A DNA stretch of 64,000 nt, taken from contig NZ_CAJNAT010000009.1 of NCBI RefSeq assembly GCF_905220705.1, positions 170,850-234,849 on the forward strand, read 5' to 3'. The first letter of the stretch is position 1. Each line of letters opens with the position of its first letter. A program made the translations under genes and the position numbers. Shown here in pieces: positions 9,376-16,958 of the stretch. This DNA comes from Paraburkholderia domus (GTDB taxonomy: Bacteria > Pseudomonadota > Gammaproteobacteria > Burkholderiales > Burkholderiaceae). The notes under the pieces were generated by a model that saw only the letters and a list, made by a program, of their open reading frames with translations, was not told where the DNA came from and did no database searches.

Positions 9376-10803
9376 CTAACGCGCGCACATCGCGACGAGC
9401 TTGCCCACGGTAATCACCGCCTGTTCGATTTCGCTCGACCAGGGGCTGCTGTAATTGAGGCGGATGAAGTTCCGATAGGTCGTCTCCGAGACCGAGAACA
9501 TGTAGCCAGGTCCGATGGTGATACCCTGGTCGAGAGCGAGGTTGTAGAGCCGCATCGCGTCGACCTTGAGCGGCAGTTCGATCCACAGCACGTATCCGCC
9601 CGCAGGGTTGGACATGCGCGTCCCTTCAGGAAAGAAACGCGAGACGGTTGCCTTCATCAGGTTGGCCTGCTGCGCATAGGTCCTCCGAACCCTTCGCAGA
9701 TGATGCTCGTAACCATCGCGCTCAAGGAATTCCGCAATCGCCATTTGCGGAATCGTCGGAGAGGTCAGCGTGTTCAGAAATTTGAGTTTCTCGACCTGAT
9801 CGCGATAACGGCCCGGCAGCGCCCAACCAATCCGGTAGGCTGCCGTGAGCGTCTTCGAGAAAGAGCCGCAGTGAAGTACCAGCCCCTTCGTATCGAAGGA
9901 CTTCAACGTGCTTGGGTGCGTGCTGTCGAAGTGCAATTCATTGTAGACACCGTTCTCGATGACCGGAATGTCCCGCTTCGTCAGGAATTCCACCAGTTCG
10001 CGCTTGCGTTCGTCGGGCATCAGAAAACCCAGCGGATTCTGGAAATTCGGCATGACCATGCAGGCTTTGATGGTCTGCGACTCCACGATCGAGGCAAGCG
10101 CCGCAATATCGATGCCGTGCTCCGGATGAGTCGACACCTCGATCGCTTTCATGCCCATCCGTTCGATTGCATGGAGCATCGCGTAGAAGGTCGGTGACTC
10201 GACGGCGATCACGTCGCCCGGCTTCGCGACTGCCTGAAGGCACAGATTGATCGCCTCAGTCGCGCCGACCGTGATGATGATCTCGTTTGGATCGACGGCC
10301 ATGCCGTTCTCGAGGTAGCGACGCGCGATCTGGCGCACGAGTGCCGCATTGCCGGGTGGGAGCGCGTCCGTCACGCCCCAGCGCGTCTTGCCCCGTCCCG
10401 CATCGTAAGCGTAGCGGTTGAGCTTTTCGAAGGGAAACAGACCTGGATCGGGGTAGGGCGAACCGAGCGGCACGGCATCGTCGACACCGATTGAGCGCAA
10501 GGTGGAAAGCACTAACCGGCTGACGTCGACCGGCGACGATATCGGGATCGGTTTCGATGGCCGGAGTTCGAGCGTTTTCCGTTCGCCTCCGACGCCCCGA
10601 AAGTTGACGAAATAGCCGGACTGGGGCCTGGCCGTTAGCAAGCCACGGCTCTCGAGCAGCAAATACGCGCGGATGACCGTCGTCACGCTGAGCCGATGCT
10701 GCTGGCTGGTCTGCCGTACGGATGGGAGGCGTTCGCCATGACCGTACACGCCTTGCCGGATCAGCTTCTCGATGTCGTCGGCAAGCTTCTCATAGAGATT
10801 CAT
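9376..10803 (-). CDS. MocR/PdxR-type GntR regulator with aminotransferase domain
   Basis: A 475-residue protein. It has a GntR winged-helix domain in the first ~70 residues (YEKLADDIEKLIRQGVYGHGERLPSVRQTSQQHRLS) joined to a fold-type I aminotransferase-like domain. The latter carries NFQNPLGFLMP and the PLP-lysine region HCGSFSKTLTAAYRIGW. MocR proteins use bound PLP or an amino compound as effector rather than acting as enzymes. It is divergent from a LysR gene with 273 bases between them, so the two may share a control region. The target genes cannot be told from sequence; amino-acid, taurine or vitamin B6 genes are common targets. Confidence 0.88.
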   Translation of the reverse strand: MNLYEKLADDIEKLIRQGVYGHGERLPSVRQTSQQHRLSVTTVIRAYLLLESRGLLTARPQSGYFVNFRGVGGERKTLELRPSKPIPISSPVDVSRLVLSTLRSIGVDDAVPLGSPYPDPGLFPFEKLNRYAYDAGRGKTRWGVTDALPPGNAALVRQIARRYLENGMAVDPNEIIITVGATEAINLCLQAVAKPGDVIAVESPTFYAMLHAIERMGMKAIEVSTHPEHGIDIAALASIVESQTIKACMVMPNFQNPLGFLMPDERKRELVEFLTKRDIPVIENGVYNELHFDSTHPSTLKSFDTKGLVLHCGSFSKTLTAAYRIGWALPGRYRDQVEKLKFLNTLTSPTIPQMAIAEFLERDGYEHHLRRVRRTYAQQANLMKATVSRFFPEGTRMSNPAGGYVLWIELPLKVDAMRLYNLALDQGITIGPGYMFSVSETTYRNFIRLNYSSPWSSEIEQAVITVGKLVAMCAR

Positions 10804-11076
10804 CGGACGATTCCCTTAGTGTTTCGCTGCCATAAGTTGTACCGGTCTCTCCGATGGCTTATACGCGTTCGCGCCGCTGTGCTGCCGCCTGGTGCCGAGA
10901 TCGTAGCAGAACTGTACTGACGCGAGCCGGCCCGATTTGTGCACTCTACGACCGATGGCCCCGCCTTAACCTTTACTCCATCGAACGAACATTGCCTGGT
11001 CCCCAAGTTGGGATCTTTCGACGCGTAACGGTTGGTTTGAATTACGCGCGATCGGCACACAGGGAGGTTGGGCACC

Positions 11077-12066
11077 ATGAATCTGCTAGAAGCCATGCGT
11101 ATTTACGTCAGGGTGGTTGAGCGAGAGAGTATCTCCGGCGCGGCGAGGGACCTTAATATCGGGCAGCCGGCCGCAAGCGAACGCATCGAGCGGCTCGAGA
11201 AGTACCTCGGGTGCCGGCTCCTGCTGCGCAGCGCACGCGCTTTCAATTGCACGCCCGAAGGCGTCATCTTCTACGAGCGCAGCAAGCGGATTCTGCACGC
11301 CGTGGAACAGGCAGTCGCCGAAGTGTCGAGCGACGAGCAGGATCTGAAGGGCACGATTCGCATCGCGGCACCTCACTGTTTTGGCGAGACGATCGTGCCG
11401 GAGGCGTTGACGCTGGTGCGCGCAGCCTATCCGCAACTGGATCTGGAACTGGTGCTGAACGACCGGATCGTCGACCTCGTGACGGAGGGCGTAGACATTT
11501 CGTTTCGTCTTGGCCAGCTCGGAGAAGGGGCATTCATTGCCCGTCAGCTTGGTCAGGTCGGACGTGTGCTCGTTGCAGCACCTGGCTATCTGAATCAGCA
11601 CGGCCCGATCACTGAACCGTCTGAGTTGATGAAACACCCGTTCATCCGGGTCCAGGGCATGTTCGGCACGGAACAGTTGCCGCTCAGACACATGGCGACC
11701 GTGGTGGAGAGTGCGCCGATCCGTACCGCAATCAAGACCAGTCATTGGCGGCCCATGTATGAAATGATCCTCTCGGGCGCCGGCATCGGGGTGCTGGAAG
11801 AGCCGGCGTGTGTCGATGCGCTAGCAGACGGCAGACTGGTCCACGTACTGCCGGAATTCGAGGTGCTGCCCTTCGATGTGAATGTACTGATCCAGGCGCA
11901 ACGTCCGGTACCGCCGCGGGTACGGATGATTGTGACGATGTTAAGAAAGTGCACTTCGGAAATCCTGGAGAGAGTGCACGTCGACTGCGGCGAAGTGACA
12001 AGTCGCTTTGAAGTACTTCCCGACGAGGCTGTGTCAGCGCTTCTGAAACCGTCGTTGCGGGCCTGA
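11077..12066 (+). CDS. LysR-family regulator, copy 1 (left flank of encapsulin operon)
   Basis: A 329-residue LysR regulator. The N-terminal winged helix is MNLLEAMRIYVRVVERESIS...GQPAASERIERLEKYLGC (residues 1-60), followed by the substrate-binding domain from about residue 90 (GTIRIAAPHCFGETIVPEAL). The ATG at 11077 has AGGGAGG 9 bases upstream, which excludes the TTG at 11068. It is nearly the same protein as the LysR at 14493 over the first ~260 residues; the two diverge only at the C-terminus. It points toward the DyP-encapsulin operon, which is on the opposite strand and converges on it. Control of that operon is a reasonable guess, not shown. Confidence 0.93.
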   Translation: MNLLEAMRIYVRVVERESISGAARDLNIGQPAASERIERLEKYLGCRLLLRSARAFNCTPEGVIFYERSKRILHAVEQAVAEVSSDEQDLKGTIRIAAPHCFGETIVPEALTLVRAAYPQLDLELVLNDRIVDLVTEGVDISFRLGQLGEGAFIARQLGQVGRVLVAAPGYLNQHGPITEPSELMKHPFIRVQGMFGTEQLPLRHMATVVESAPIRTAIKTSHWRPMYEMILSGAGIGVLEEPACVDALADGRLVHVLPEFEVLPFDVNVLIQAQRPVPPRVRMIVTMLRKCTSEILERVHVDCGEVTSRFEVLPDEAVSALLKPSLRA

Positions 12067-12234
12067 GCCCCTAAACCGATAGTAGGAATCGGAAATGAAC
12101 GTGTGGCAGCTTTGACCGGGATCGCTATCTCTTTTAGGCAGAGGGCCGGAGCAAGCGTTCTACATGGTTGGAACGATCGGCGAAGCCTTTGAAAAGGCCA
12201 AACCGATCATGTAAATCGATGCATCGTCAGATGC

Positions 12235-13038
12235 TCATTCCGCTTGCGGCAACGACACCGACGCCTCGCTCGTCAGCATCAGGAATGTCAGTGTCTCGCA
12301 CAGATAGAGGCGCACTACCGTGTCGGTATGGCTCACATAACCGATCGACAGCTCTTCGCCCAGGTGTAACTCGAAATCGCCGCCGCGCATGGATACCACG
12401 CTGCCGCCTGCGAGCGCGGGCGCCCAGATGATGTCGCCATTCACGATCCGCTTGATGTGCTCGATAACCGGATAGCCCTGATCGCGCGCCTCGCCGAGCG
12501 CCGTGTACGCATCGGCGCCGAGCAGCACGGAGTAGGGCCCGTCGACACCGGCAAGCCGCAGCTGTTCGAGCGCATTGCTAATCGTGTTCGGATAGTCGCT
12601 GACGTCGGCCGGCAGCGCGAGCGGCGGATTCGACGAGCCTTCGCGAATCCCGTCTATGTCCGCAGCCTTGTATCCATCGAAGATCGCACGATCTTCGGCA
12701 TAGGCGAGCTGCTTTGCTGCTTCCTTCGCGGGCTGCCAGTCTGCATCTTTCGCGCCGCGCACGACGCTGTCGATCGCTTCGCGCTGCAGCTCGAACGGCA
12801 CCGTCAACTGAACGAGGCGCTTCACCTCGGACAGTTTCGCCGTGACGCCCGCCTGCGGTGCGGCGATCGCGATCTGGTGCCCCGTGCCGACGCCGGACAG
12901 TTCCGTCCCGCCGGGACCCTTGACGTCAACCACCCGACGGCCGGCGACGCTGCGCTTGAAAGTGCGCGCCACTTCGTCTTCGATCTGCGACCAGGCGGCG
13001 CGGGAGATTGGAGCAAGCTCGCGATGCAGGTTATTCAT
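12235..13038 (-). CDS. Family 1 encapsulin nanocompartment shell protein
   Basis: A 267-residue HK97-fold shell protein that self-assembles into an icosahedral protein compartment. The N-terminus MNNLHRELAPISRAAWSQIE and the segment GRRVVDVKGPGGTELSGVGTG are characteristic of family 1 encapsulins. The C-terminal half has the typical DIIWAPALAGGSVVSMRGGDFELHLGEELSIGY pattern (written here in two overlapping parts: DIIWAPALAGGSVVSMRGG and DFELHLGEELSIGYV). I start at ATG 13038; it overlaps the end of the DyP peroxidase gene by 8 bases, so shell and cargo are translated from one message. It is the last gene of the two-gene operon and converges on LysR copy 1. Confidence 0.95.
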   Translation of the reverse strand: MNNLHRELAPISRAAWSQIEDEVARTFKRSVAGRRVVDVKGPGGTELSGVGTGHQIAIAAPQAGVTAKLSEVKRLVQLTVPFELQREAIDSVVRGAKDADWQPAKEAAKQLAYAEDRAIFDGYKAADIDGIREGSSNPPLALPADVSDYPNTISNALEQLRLAGVDGPYSVLLGADAYTALGEARDQGYPVIEHIKRIVNGDIIWAPALAGGSVVSMRGGDFELHLGEELSIGYVSHTDTVVRLYLCETLTFLMLTSEASVSLPQAE

Positions 13039-14086
13039 GTTGAGAGATTCCCTTGAGAGAGCCAATATTCAGCGAGCCGTCGTGACGCGGCTCGGCGGAC
13101 GAAGACGCATCGGACCGCGGCTCGACAGCGGCGGCAGCTTGCGGATCGCGATCTGCGAGCGCGTCGAGCAAGGTGGCCGACGGGACGAAGAAGAGGCCGC
13201 CCGTGACCGCGCGGCTGTAGTCGAGCAGCCGGTCGTAGTTACCCGGCGGCCGGCCAACAAACATGTTCTCCATCATCTGCTCGATCGGCTCGGGCGAACG
13301 GGCGTAACCGATGAAGTAGGTGCCGAACTCGCCCATGCCGGGGCGGCCGAACGGCATGTTGTCACGGAGGATTTTCACTTCCTCGCCGTTCTCGGTGATC
13401 GTCGTGAGCGAGCTGTGCGAACACGACGGTTTGACCGCTGCGTCGAGCTCGATATCGGCCAGTTTCGTGCGACCGATAATGCGTTCCTGAGTTTCGACCG
13501 AAAGCGCGTTCCAGCCATTCATATCGTGCAGGTACTTCTGCACGATGACATAACTGCCGTCCTCGAATCCGGGATCTTCGTCGCCGATGAGCGTGGAGTC
13601 GACGGCCTTACGCCCCTCCGGATTCTCGGTGCCGTCGACGAAACCCACCATGCTGCGCAGATCGAAGTTGCGAAAGCCATGCACTTCGTCGACCACGGAG
13701 ACCGCATTGCCGAGCCGTCCTACCAGCTGCGTGGCGAGCTCGAAGCAGAGATCCATCTGATCCGCGCGGATGTGCAGCAGGATATCGCCCGGCGTACCCA
13801 CGGCGCGGCGTTCGCCCTCGCCGAATTCTCGAAAGGGGTGCAGGCATGCTGGGCGCGGGGCGCCGAACAGCGTGTCCCACACGTCGGAGCCGAAGCCGAC
13901 AACGCACGACAGGTTGCCGGAGGGGACGCGCTTGCCGACGGAGCGCACCAGGGCGGCAACGTCGCCGCACCACGCGCGCACTTGTTCAGCAAGGTCCTGG
14001 TCACCCGTAAAGGTTGCGACGATGAAGATCGCGCTACGGGTGATGTTATTACATACGGCTTGCGGTTCTTGAATGTCTTTAGGCAT
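13031..14086 (-). CDS. DyP-type haem peroxidase with encapsulin-targeting C-terminus
   Basis: A 351-residue dye-decolourising peroxidase. It has the family motif GFVDGTENP with the catalytic Asp, a probable haem-ligand His in KPSCSHSSLTT, and the conserved Arg in ILRDNMPFG. The C-terminal tail ends with GSLNIGSLKG, the cargo-loading peptide that docks into encapsulin shells, after an Ala/Ser/Pro-rich linker. Start ATG 14086 (MPKDIQEPQAVCNN) matches the usual DyP start; upstream in-frame sequence has no homology. The stop overlaps the encapsulin start by 8 bases. The native substrate of such packaged peroxidases is not known; a role in oxidative stress is commonly proposed. Confidence 0.95.
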   Translation of the reverse strand: MPKDIQEPQAVCNNITRSAIFIVATFTGDQDLAEQVRAWCGDVAALVRSVGKRVPSGNLSCVVGFGSDVWDTLFGAPRPACLHPFREFGEGERRAVGTPGDILLHIRADQMDLCFELATQLVGRLGNAVSVVDEVHGFRNFDLRSMVGFVDGTENPEGRKAVDSTLIGDEDPGFEDGSYVIVQKYLHDMNGWNALSVETQERIIGRTKLADIELDAAVKPSCSHSSLTTITENGEEVKILRDNMPFGRPGMGEFGTYFIGYARSPEPIEQMMENMFVGRPPGNYDRLLDYSRAVTGGLFFVPSATLLDALADRDPQAAAAVEPRSDASSSAEPRHDGSLNIGSLKGISQHE

Positions 14087-14492
14087 CGGATTGAATGGGG
14101 ATAAACCGTCATTGATTCCAGGAATGGAGCGAATGCCTCTCCGCCTTCGTAATTGCCTGCCTGAGGTACCCGAGATGTTATACCGGCCAGGCACCTTATG
14201 GAAAGTGCACAAAGGCCTTCAGTGAGTTCGAATGCGGCGTCTCGAAGCCGGACTGACGATCAGATTGCGTTTCGCATGCTCGCTGGCTGACATCGTGCAA
14301 AGCGCCGTCAGGCGAGGTCGTGCGCCGATAGCGTTGGACATCATTTTGTCGCAAATGTCTGCCTCTCCTTCAATACTTCATATCGGGCCCGGCGGCCTTT
14401 TATTCTCCTGTCATATCGTTACCATCCGTTTATCCGCTGACGCTAATAAGGCGGTGTCAAATAATTCGCATTGCGAATGGAGGTTGGGTGCG
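14087..14492. other. Divergent intergenic region between DyP peroxidase and LysR copy 2
   Basis: About 400 bases that must hold the promoter of the DyP-encapsulin operon (leftward) and of LysR copy 2 (rightward). Besides the palindrome at 14464-14478 listed separately, I see no gene. The open frame running from 14232 into LysR is not similar to any LysR N-terminus and is treated as non-coding. Confidence 0.6.
14464..14478 (+). promoter_or_regulatory. LysR-type box: perfect 7-1-7 palindrome before LysR copy 2
   Basis: ATTCGCA-T-TGCGAAT is a perfect inverted repeat and contains the T-N11-A core expected of LysR operators. It overlaps the ribosome site (TGGAGG) of the LysR gene that starts at 14493, so binding there could repress the gene itself. 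LysR copy 1 has no such palindrome at the matching position, suggesting different control of the two copies. Confidence 0.55.
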
Positions 14493-15962
14493 GTGAATCT
14501 GCTCGAAGCCATGCGCATCTACGTCAGGGTGGTTGAGCGTGGGAGTATCTCCAGCGCGGCAAGGGACCTCAGTATCGGGCAGCCGGCCGCGAGCGAACGC
14601 ATCGAGCGGCTCGAGAAGTACCTTGGCTGCCGGCTCCTGCTGCGCAGCGCGCGCGCTTTCAATTGCACACCCGAAGGCGTCATCTTCTACGAGCGCAGCA
14701 AGCGGATTCTGCACGCCGTGGAGCAGGCGATCGCTGAAGTAACGAACGAAGGGCAGGCGCTCAAGGGAACGATTCGCATCGCGGCACCCCATTGCTTTGG
14801 CGAGACGATCGTGCCTGAGGCGTTGACCCTGGTGCGTGCAACCTATCCAGAACTGGATCTGGAACTGGTCCTGAACGACCGGATCGTCGACCTCGTGACG
14901 GAGGGCGTAGACATTTCGTTTCGTCTTGGCCAGCTCGGAGAAGGGGCGTTCCTTGCCCGTCAGCTTGGTCAGGTCGGACGTGTTCTCGTTGCAGCGCCTG
15001 GTTATCTGAGCCAGCACGGCCCGATCACTGAACCGTCTGAGCTGGTGAAACACCCATTCATTCGGGTCCAAAGCCTGTTCGGCACGGACCAGTTGCCGCT
15101 CAGACACGTAGCGACCGTTGTGGAGAGCGTGCCGATCCGCACCGCAATCAAGACCAGTCATTGGCGGCCCATGTATGAAATGATTCTTGCGGGTGCGGGC
15201 ATTGGGGTGCTGGAAGAGCCGGCGTGCGTCAATGCGCTCGCAGAGGGAAGGCTGGTCCGAATCCTGCCGGGTTTCGACCTGCCGTCATTCGAATTGAATC
15301 TCTTGAGTCAGACACAACGCCAGGTCTCCGCGCGAGTACGGTTGATTGTGATGATGCTAAACGCTTGCACGCCGGAAATTCTCGCCAGGGTGCGCGCGGA
15401 GATCGATGCTCACTTCGACCGATACCACGCATCGGAAATAAACAAATGGCACGCGCTGCGAAAATCACTATCTTTGATAGACAACGTCAGTGAGTCGAGG
15501 AGCTTTCAAATGGCACAACAGTTGATTGTCGCGGTATTCGACAGCGTGGACGTCGCCGAAAGAGCCGGTCGGGATTTCAGGAATTTTGAGGAAAAGGACC
15601 TTGGTTTCAAAATCGAGAGTGGCGTGCTGGTTCAAAAGGACGCCGCAGGCAAGCTGATCCTGCTCGACAAGCAGACGCGGCCGTTTTGGGGGACAGTGAT
15701 CGGTGCGCTAACGGGCGGCTTGATCGGAATGCTTGGGGGACCGGTTGGGGCGATGCTTGGCTTCACGATAGGGGTGAGCGGGGGACTGGCTGAACACGCG
15801 ATCAAGGACACGCTCGACGACGATCTGGTCGCATCGATATCCAGTAAGCTGGCCCCCAACCGTGTGGCGTTCATTCTCGAGGCGCAGGAGGCGTCACCGT
15901 TTGAAGTCGACAATATCGTGCTCGGTTATGGTGGGAGCGTTTTTCGCAAACCACTTCCCTGA
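14493..15962 (+). CDS. LysR-family regulator, copy 2, open in frame into a DUF1269 domain
   Basis: The frame reads as 489 residues. Residues 1 to ~305 are a LysR regulator nearly identical to copy 1 (winged helix then substrate-binding domain). There is no stop after it: a ~35-residue linker leads to residue ~340, where a DUF1269 protein with a glycine-rich hydrophobic hairpin begins. The GTG start at 14493 has GGAGG 9 bases upstream and aligns exactly with the ATG of copy 1. Either this is a true regulator-membrane protein fusion, or a LysR gene that lost its stop with a separate DUF1269 gene starting at 15510. A sequencing error could also explain it. Confidence 0.8.
   Translation: MNLLEAMRIYVRVVERGSISSAARDLSIGQPAASERIERLEKYLGCRLLLRSARAFNCTPEGVIFYERSKRILHAVEQAIAEVTNEGQALKGTIRIAAPHCFGETIVPEALTLVRATYPELDLELVLNDRIVDLVTEGVDISFRLGQLGEGAFLARQLGQVGRVLVAAPGYLSQHGPITEPSELVKHPFIRVQSLFGTDQLPLRHVATVVESVPIRTAIKTSHWRPMYEMILAGAGIGVLEEPACVNALAEGRLVRILPGFDLPSFELNLLSQTQRQVSARVRLIVMMLNACTPEILARVRAEIDAHFDRYHASEINKWHALRKSLSLIDNVSESRSFQMAQQLIVAVFDSVDVAERAGRDFRNFEEKDLGFKIESGVLVQKDAAGKLILLDKQTRPFWGTVIGALTGGLIGMLGGPVGAMLGFTIGVSGGLAEHAIKDTLDDDLVASISSKLAPNRVAFILEAQEASPFEVDNIVLGYGGSVFRKPLP
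15510..15962 (+). CDS. DUF1269 family membrane-associated protein (possible independent start)
   Basis: A 150-residue DUF1269 protein: MAQQLIVAVFDSVDVAERAG, then a glycine-zipper hydrophobic hairpin around residues 68-100 (GTVIGALTGGLIGMLGGPVG) and a cytoplasmic-looking tail. The ATG at 15510 has GAGGAG 7 bases upstream, a better ribosome site than many here, so it is probably translated on its own even though it is in frame with the LysR gene upstream. The function of DUF1269 is unknown; members occur in stress-associated clusters. It sits on the far side of the encapsulin operon. Confidence 0.7.
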   Translation: MAQQLIVAVFDSVDVAERAGRDFRNFEEKDLGFKIESGVLVQKDAAGKLILLDKQTRPFWGTVIGALTGGLIGMLGGPVGAMLGFTIGVSGGLAEHAIKDTLDDDLVASISSKLAPNRVAFILEAQEASPFEVDNIVLGYGGSVFRKPLP

Positions 15963-16119
15963 TCGCGAGCGCGGAGCGCGCGGATGCGCATGGATGTAGA
16001 CTTCAGAACAAACCAGACGGGTGGCGCCCAAGATATTCGCTGACAACAGCGATGCCGGCATCCGTGCAGCATGGTTCGGTCCAGGCTTTGCCGTGAGCAT
16101 TCTTCAGGAGTATCCGGAC

Positions 16120-16560
16120 ATGACCCTCCCTACCAACGAAGCGATCACCCGTGAAGCGATTGAAGGGATCTATCATGCCTTCGAGCAGAAAAGCGTCGCG
16201 TTGTTACGAAAGGTCGTTACGCCTGATTGGGAATATATTCCCGAGCCCGTCGGGGCGGCGCCAGGACCTGAGCAGATGGTTCAAATATTCGCGAACATCG
16301 CCACGGCGCTGCCGGATATGAAAATCACCCTTCTGGACGTGCTGATCCATGGAGACCGGGTGGGCGTTCGTGCAGAGGTCAGCGGCACTCAAAGCGGGGA
16401 GCTACTTGGTATTGCTGCCAGTTCCAAACACATTAGTTTCGCGATTCACTCTTTCCACCAGATGCGTGGAAATTTAATTGCCAAGACATGGCACCTCGAA
16501 GACTGGCTATCGGTGTTCCGGCAACTTGGACAGTTACCGTCAACGCTCGAGCGGTCTTGA
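16120..16560 (+). CDS. SnoaL-like / ester cyclase family protein (NTF2 fold)
   Basis: A 146-residue protein of the SnoaL-like group: AIEGIYHAFEQKSVALLRKVVTPDWEYIP at the start, then PDMKITLLDVLIHGDRVGVR and a C-terminal strand pair (LIAKTWHLEDWLSVFRQLG). The ATG at 16120 follows CAGGAG by 9 bases. These NTF2-fold proteins include polyketide cyclases, isomerases and many of unknown role. Its neighbours give no pathway. Assignment to the fold is good; function is unknown. Confidence 0.75.
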   Translation: MTLPTNEAITREAIEGIYHAFEQKSVALLRKVVTPDWEYIPEPVGAAPGPEQMVQIFANIATALPDMKITLLDVLIHGDRVGVRAEVSGTQSGELLGIAASSKHISFAIHSFHQMRGNLIAKTWHLEDWLSVFRQLGQLPSTLERS

Positions 16561-16598
16561 GTCGTATCAGGATGGACGCATAAGCGCCGAGAAAAGTG

Positions 16599-16748
16599 TC
16601 AATGCGAGTGATGCATTGCTGCCGCGACCAGAAGATGAAACGGGAGCACGAGTAGTGCCGTCCCGCCGACGCCGAGCAGCCACAATGCAACGAACCATAG
16701 CAGCCCGTGGCGAGACGTCTTGCGGGTATCACGGCTTGCTTGTGACAT
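16599..16748 (-). CDS. Small single-pass membrane protein (49 aa), unknown function
   Basis: Starts at ATG 16748 with AGGAG 7 bases upstream (another ATG 5 bases earlier is out of frame). The protein has a basic N-terminus (SQASRDTRKTSRHG), one hydrophobic helix (LLWFVALWLLGVGGTALLVL) and a His-containing tail. It resembles in build the DUF2474/CydX-type small oxidase subunits, but it is 9.5 kb from cioAB and the similarity is only in general shape. Supported by the ribosome site and clean composition; too short for certainty. Confidence 0.55.
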   Translation of the reverse strand: MSQASRDTRKTSRHGLLWFVALWLLGVGGTALLVLPFHLLVAAAMHHSH

Positions 16749-16854
16749 GGCATGTCTCCTGTCGACATAGGCACTAGATAAAAACGACGCTGGCGCTTGT
16801 TCCATTTGGTTGATCCATTCTAGGCGAATGGACTGCCCGAATCCATCTAAAAGC

Positions 16855-16907
16855 AAACGGAGCGAGGCGCGCCGAAGGATTGACCTTCGCCGCGCCTCGC
16901 TCCGTTT
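16855..16907 (-). terminator. Strong intrinsic terminator downstream of the porin gene
   Basis: The arms 16855-16878 and 16884-16907 pair over 24 bases with one mismatch around a 5-base loop (ATTGA). They begin with AAACGGAGCGAGGCGC, and TTT flanks both ends of the stem. Reading leftward it follows the porin stop codon by about 50 bases. It may also work in the other direction. Confidence 0.85.
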
Positions 16908-16958
16908 GAATGCTTCAGATGCGTGGGTGTTCTGGATACGTTACCCGCTCCAGAGGCC

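Noticed and set aside
9001..10197. Plus-strand 398-residue frame across moaA end and the MocR gene
   Set aside because: Antisense of the MocR gene, with no family resemblance and no ribosome site.
12842..14104. 420-residue plus-strand frame opposite the DyP-encapsulin operon
   Set aside because: Antisense shadow; the minus strand has two well-defined families with overlapping genes.
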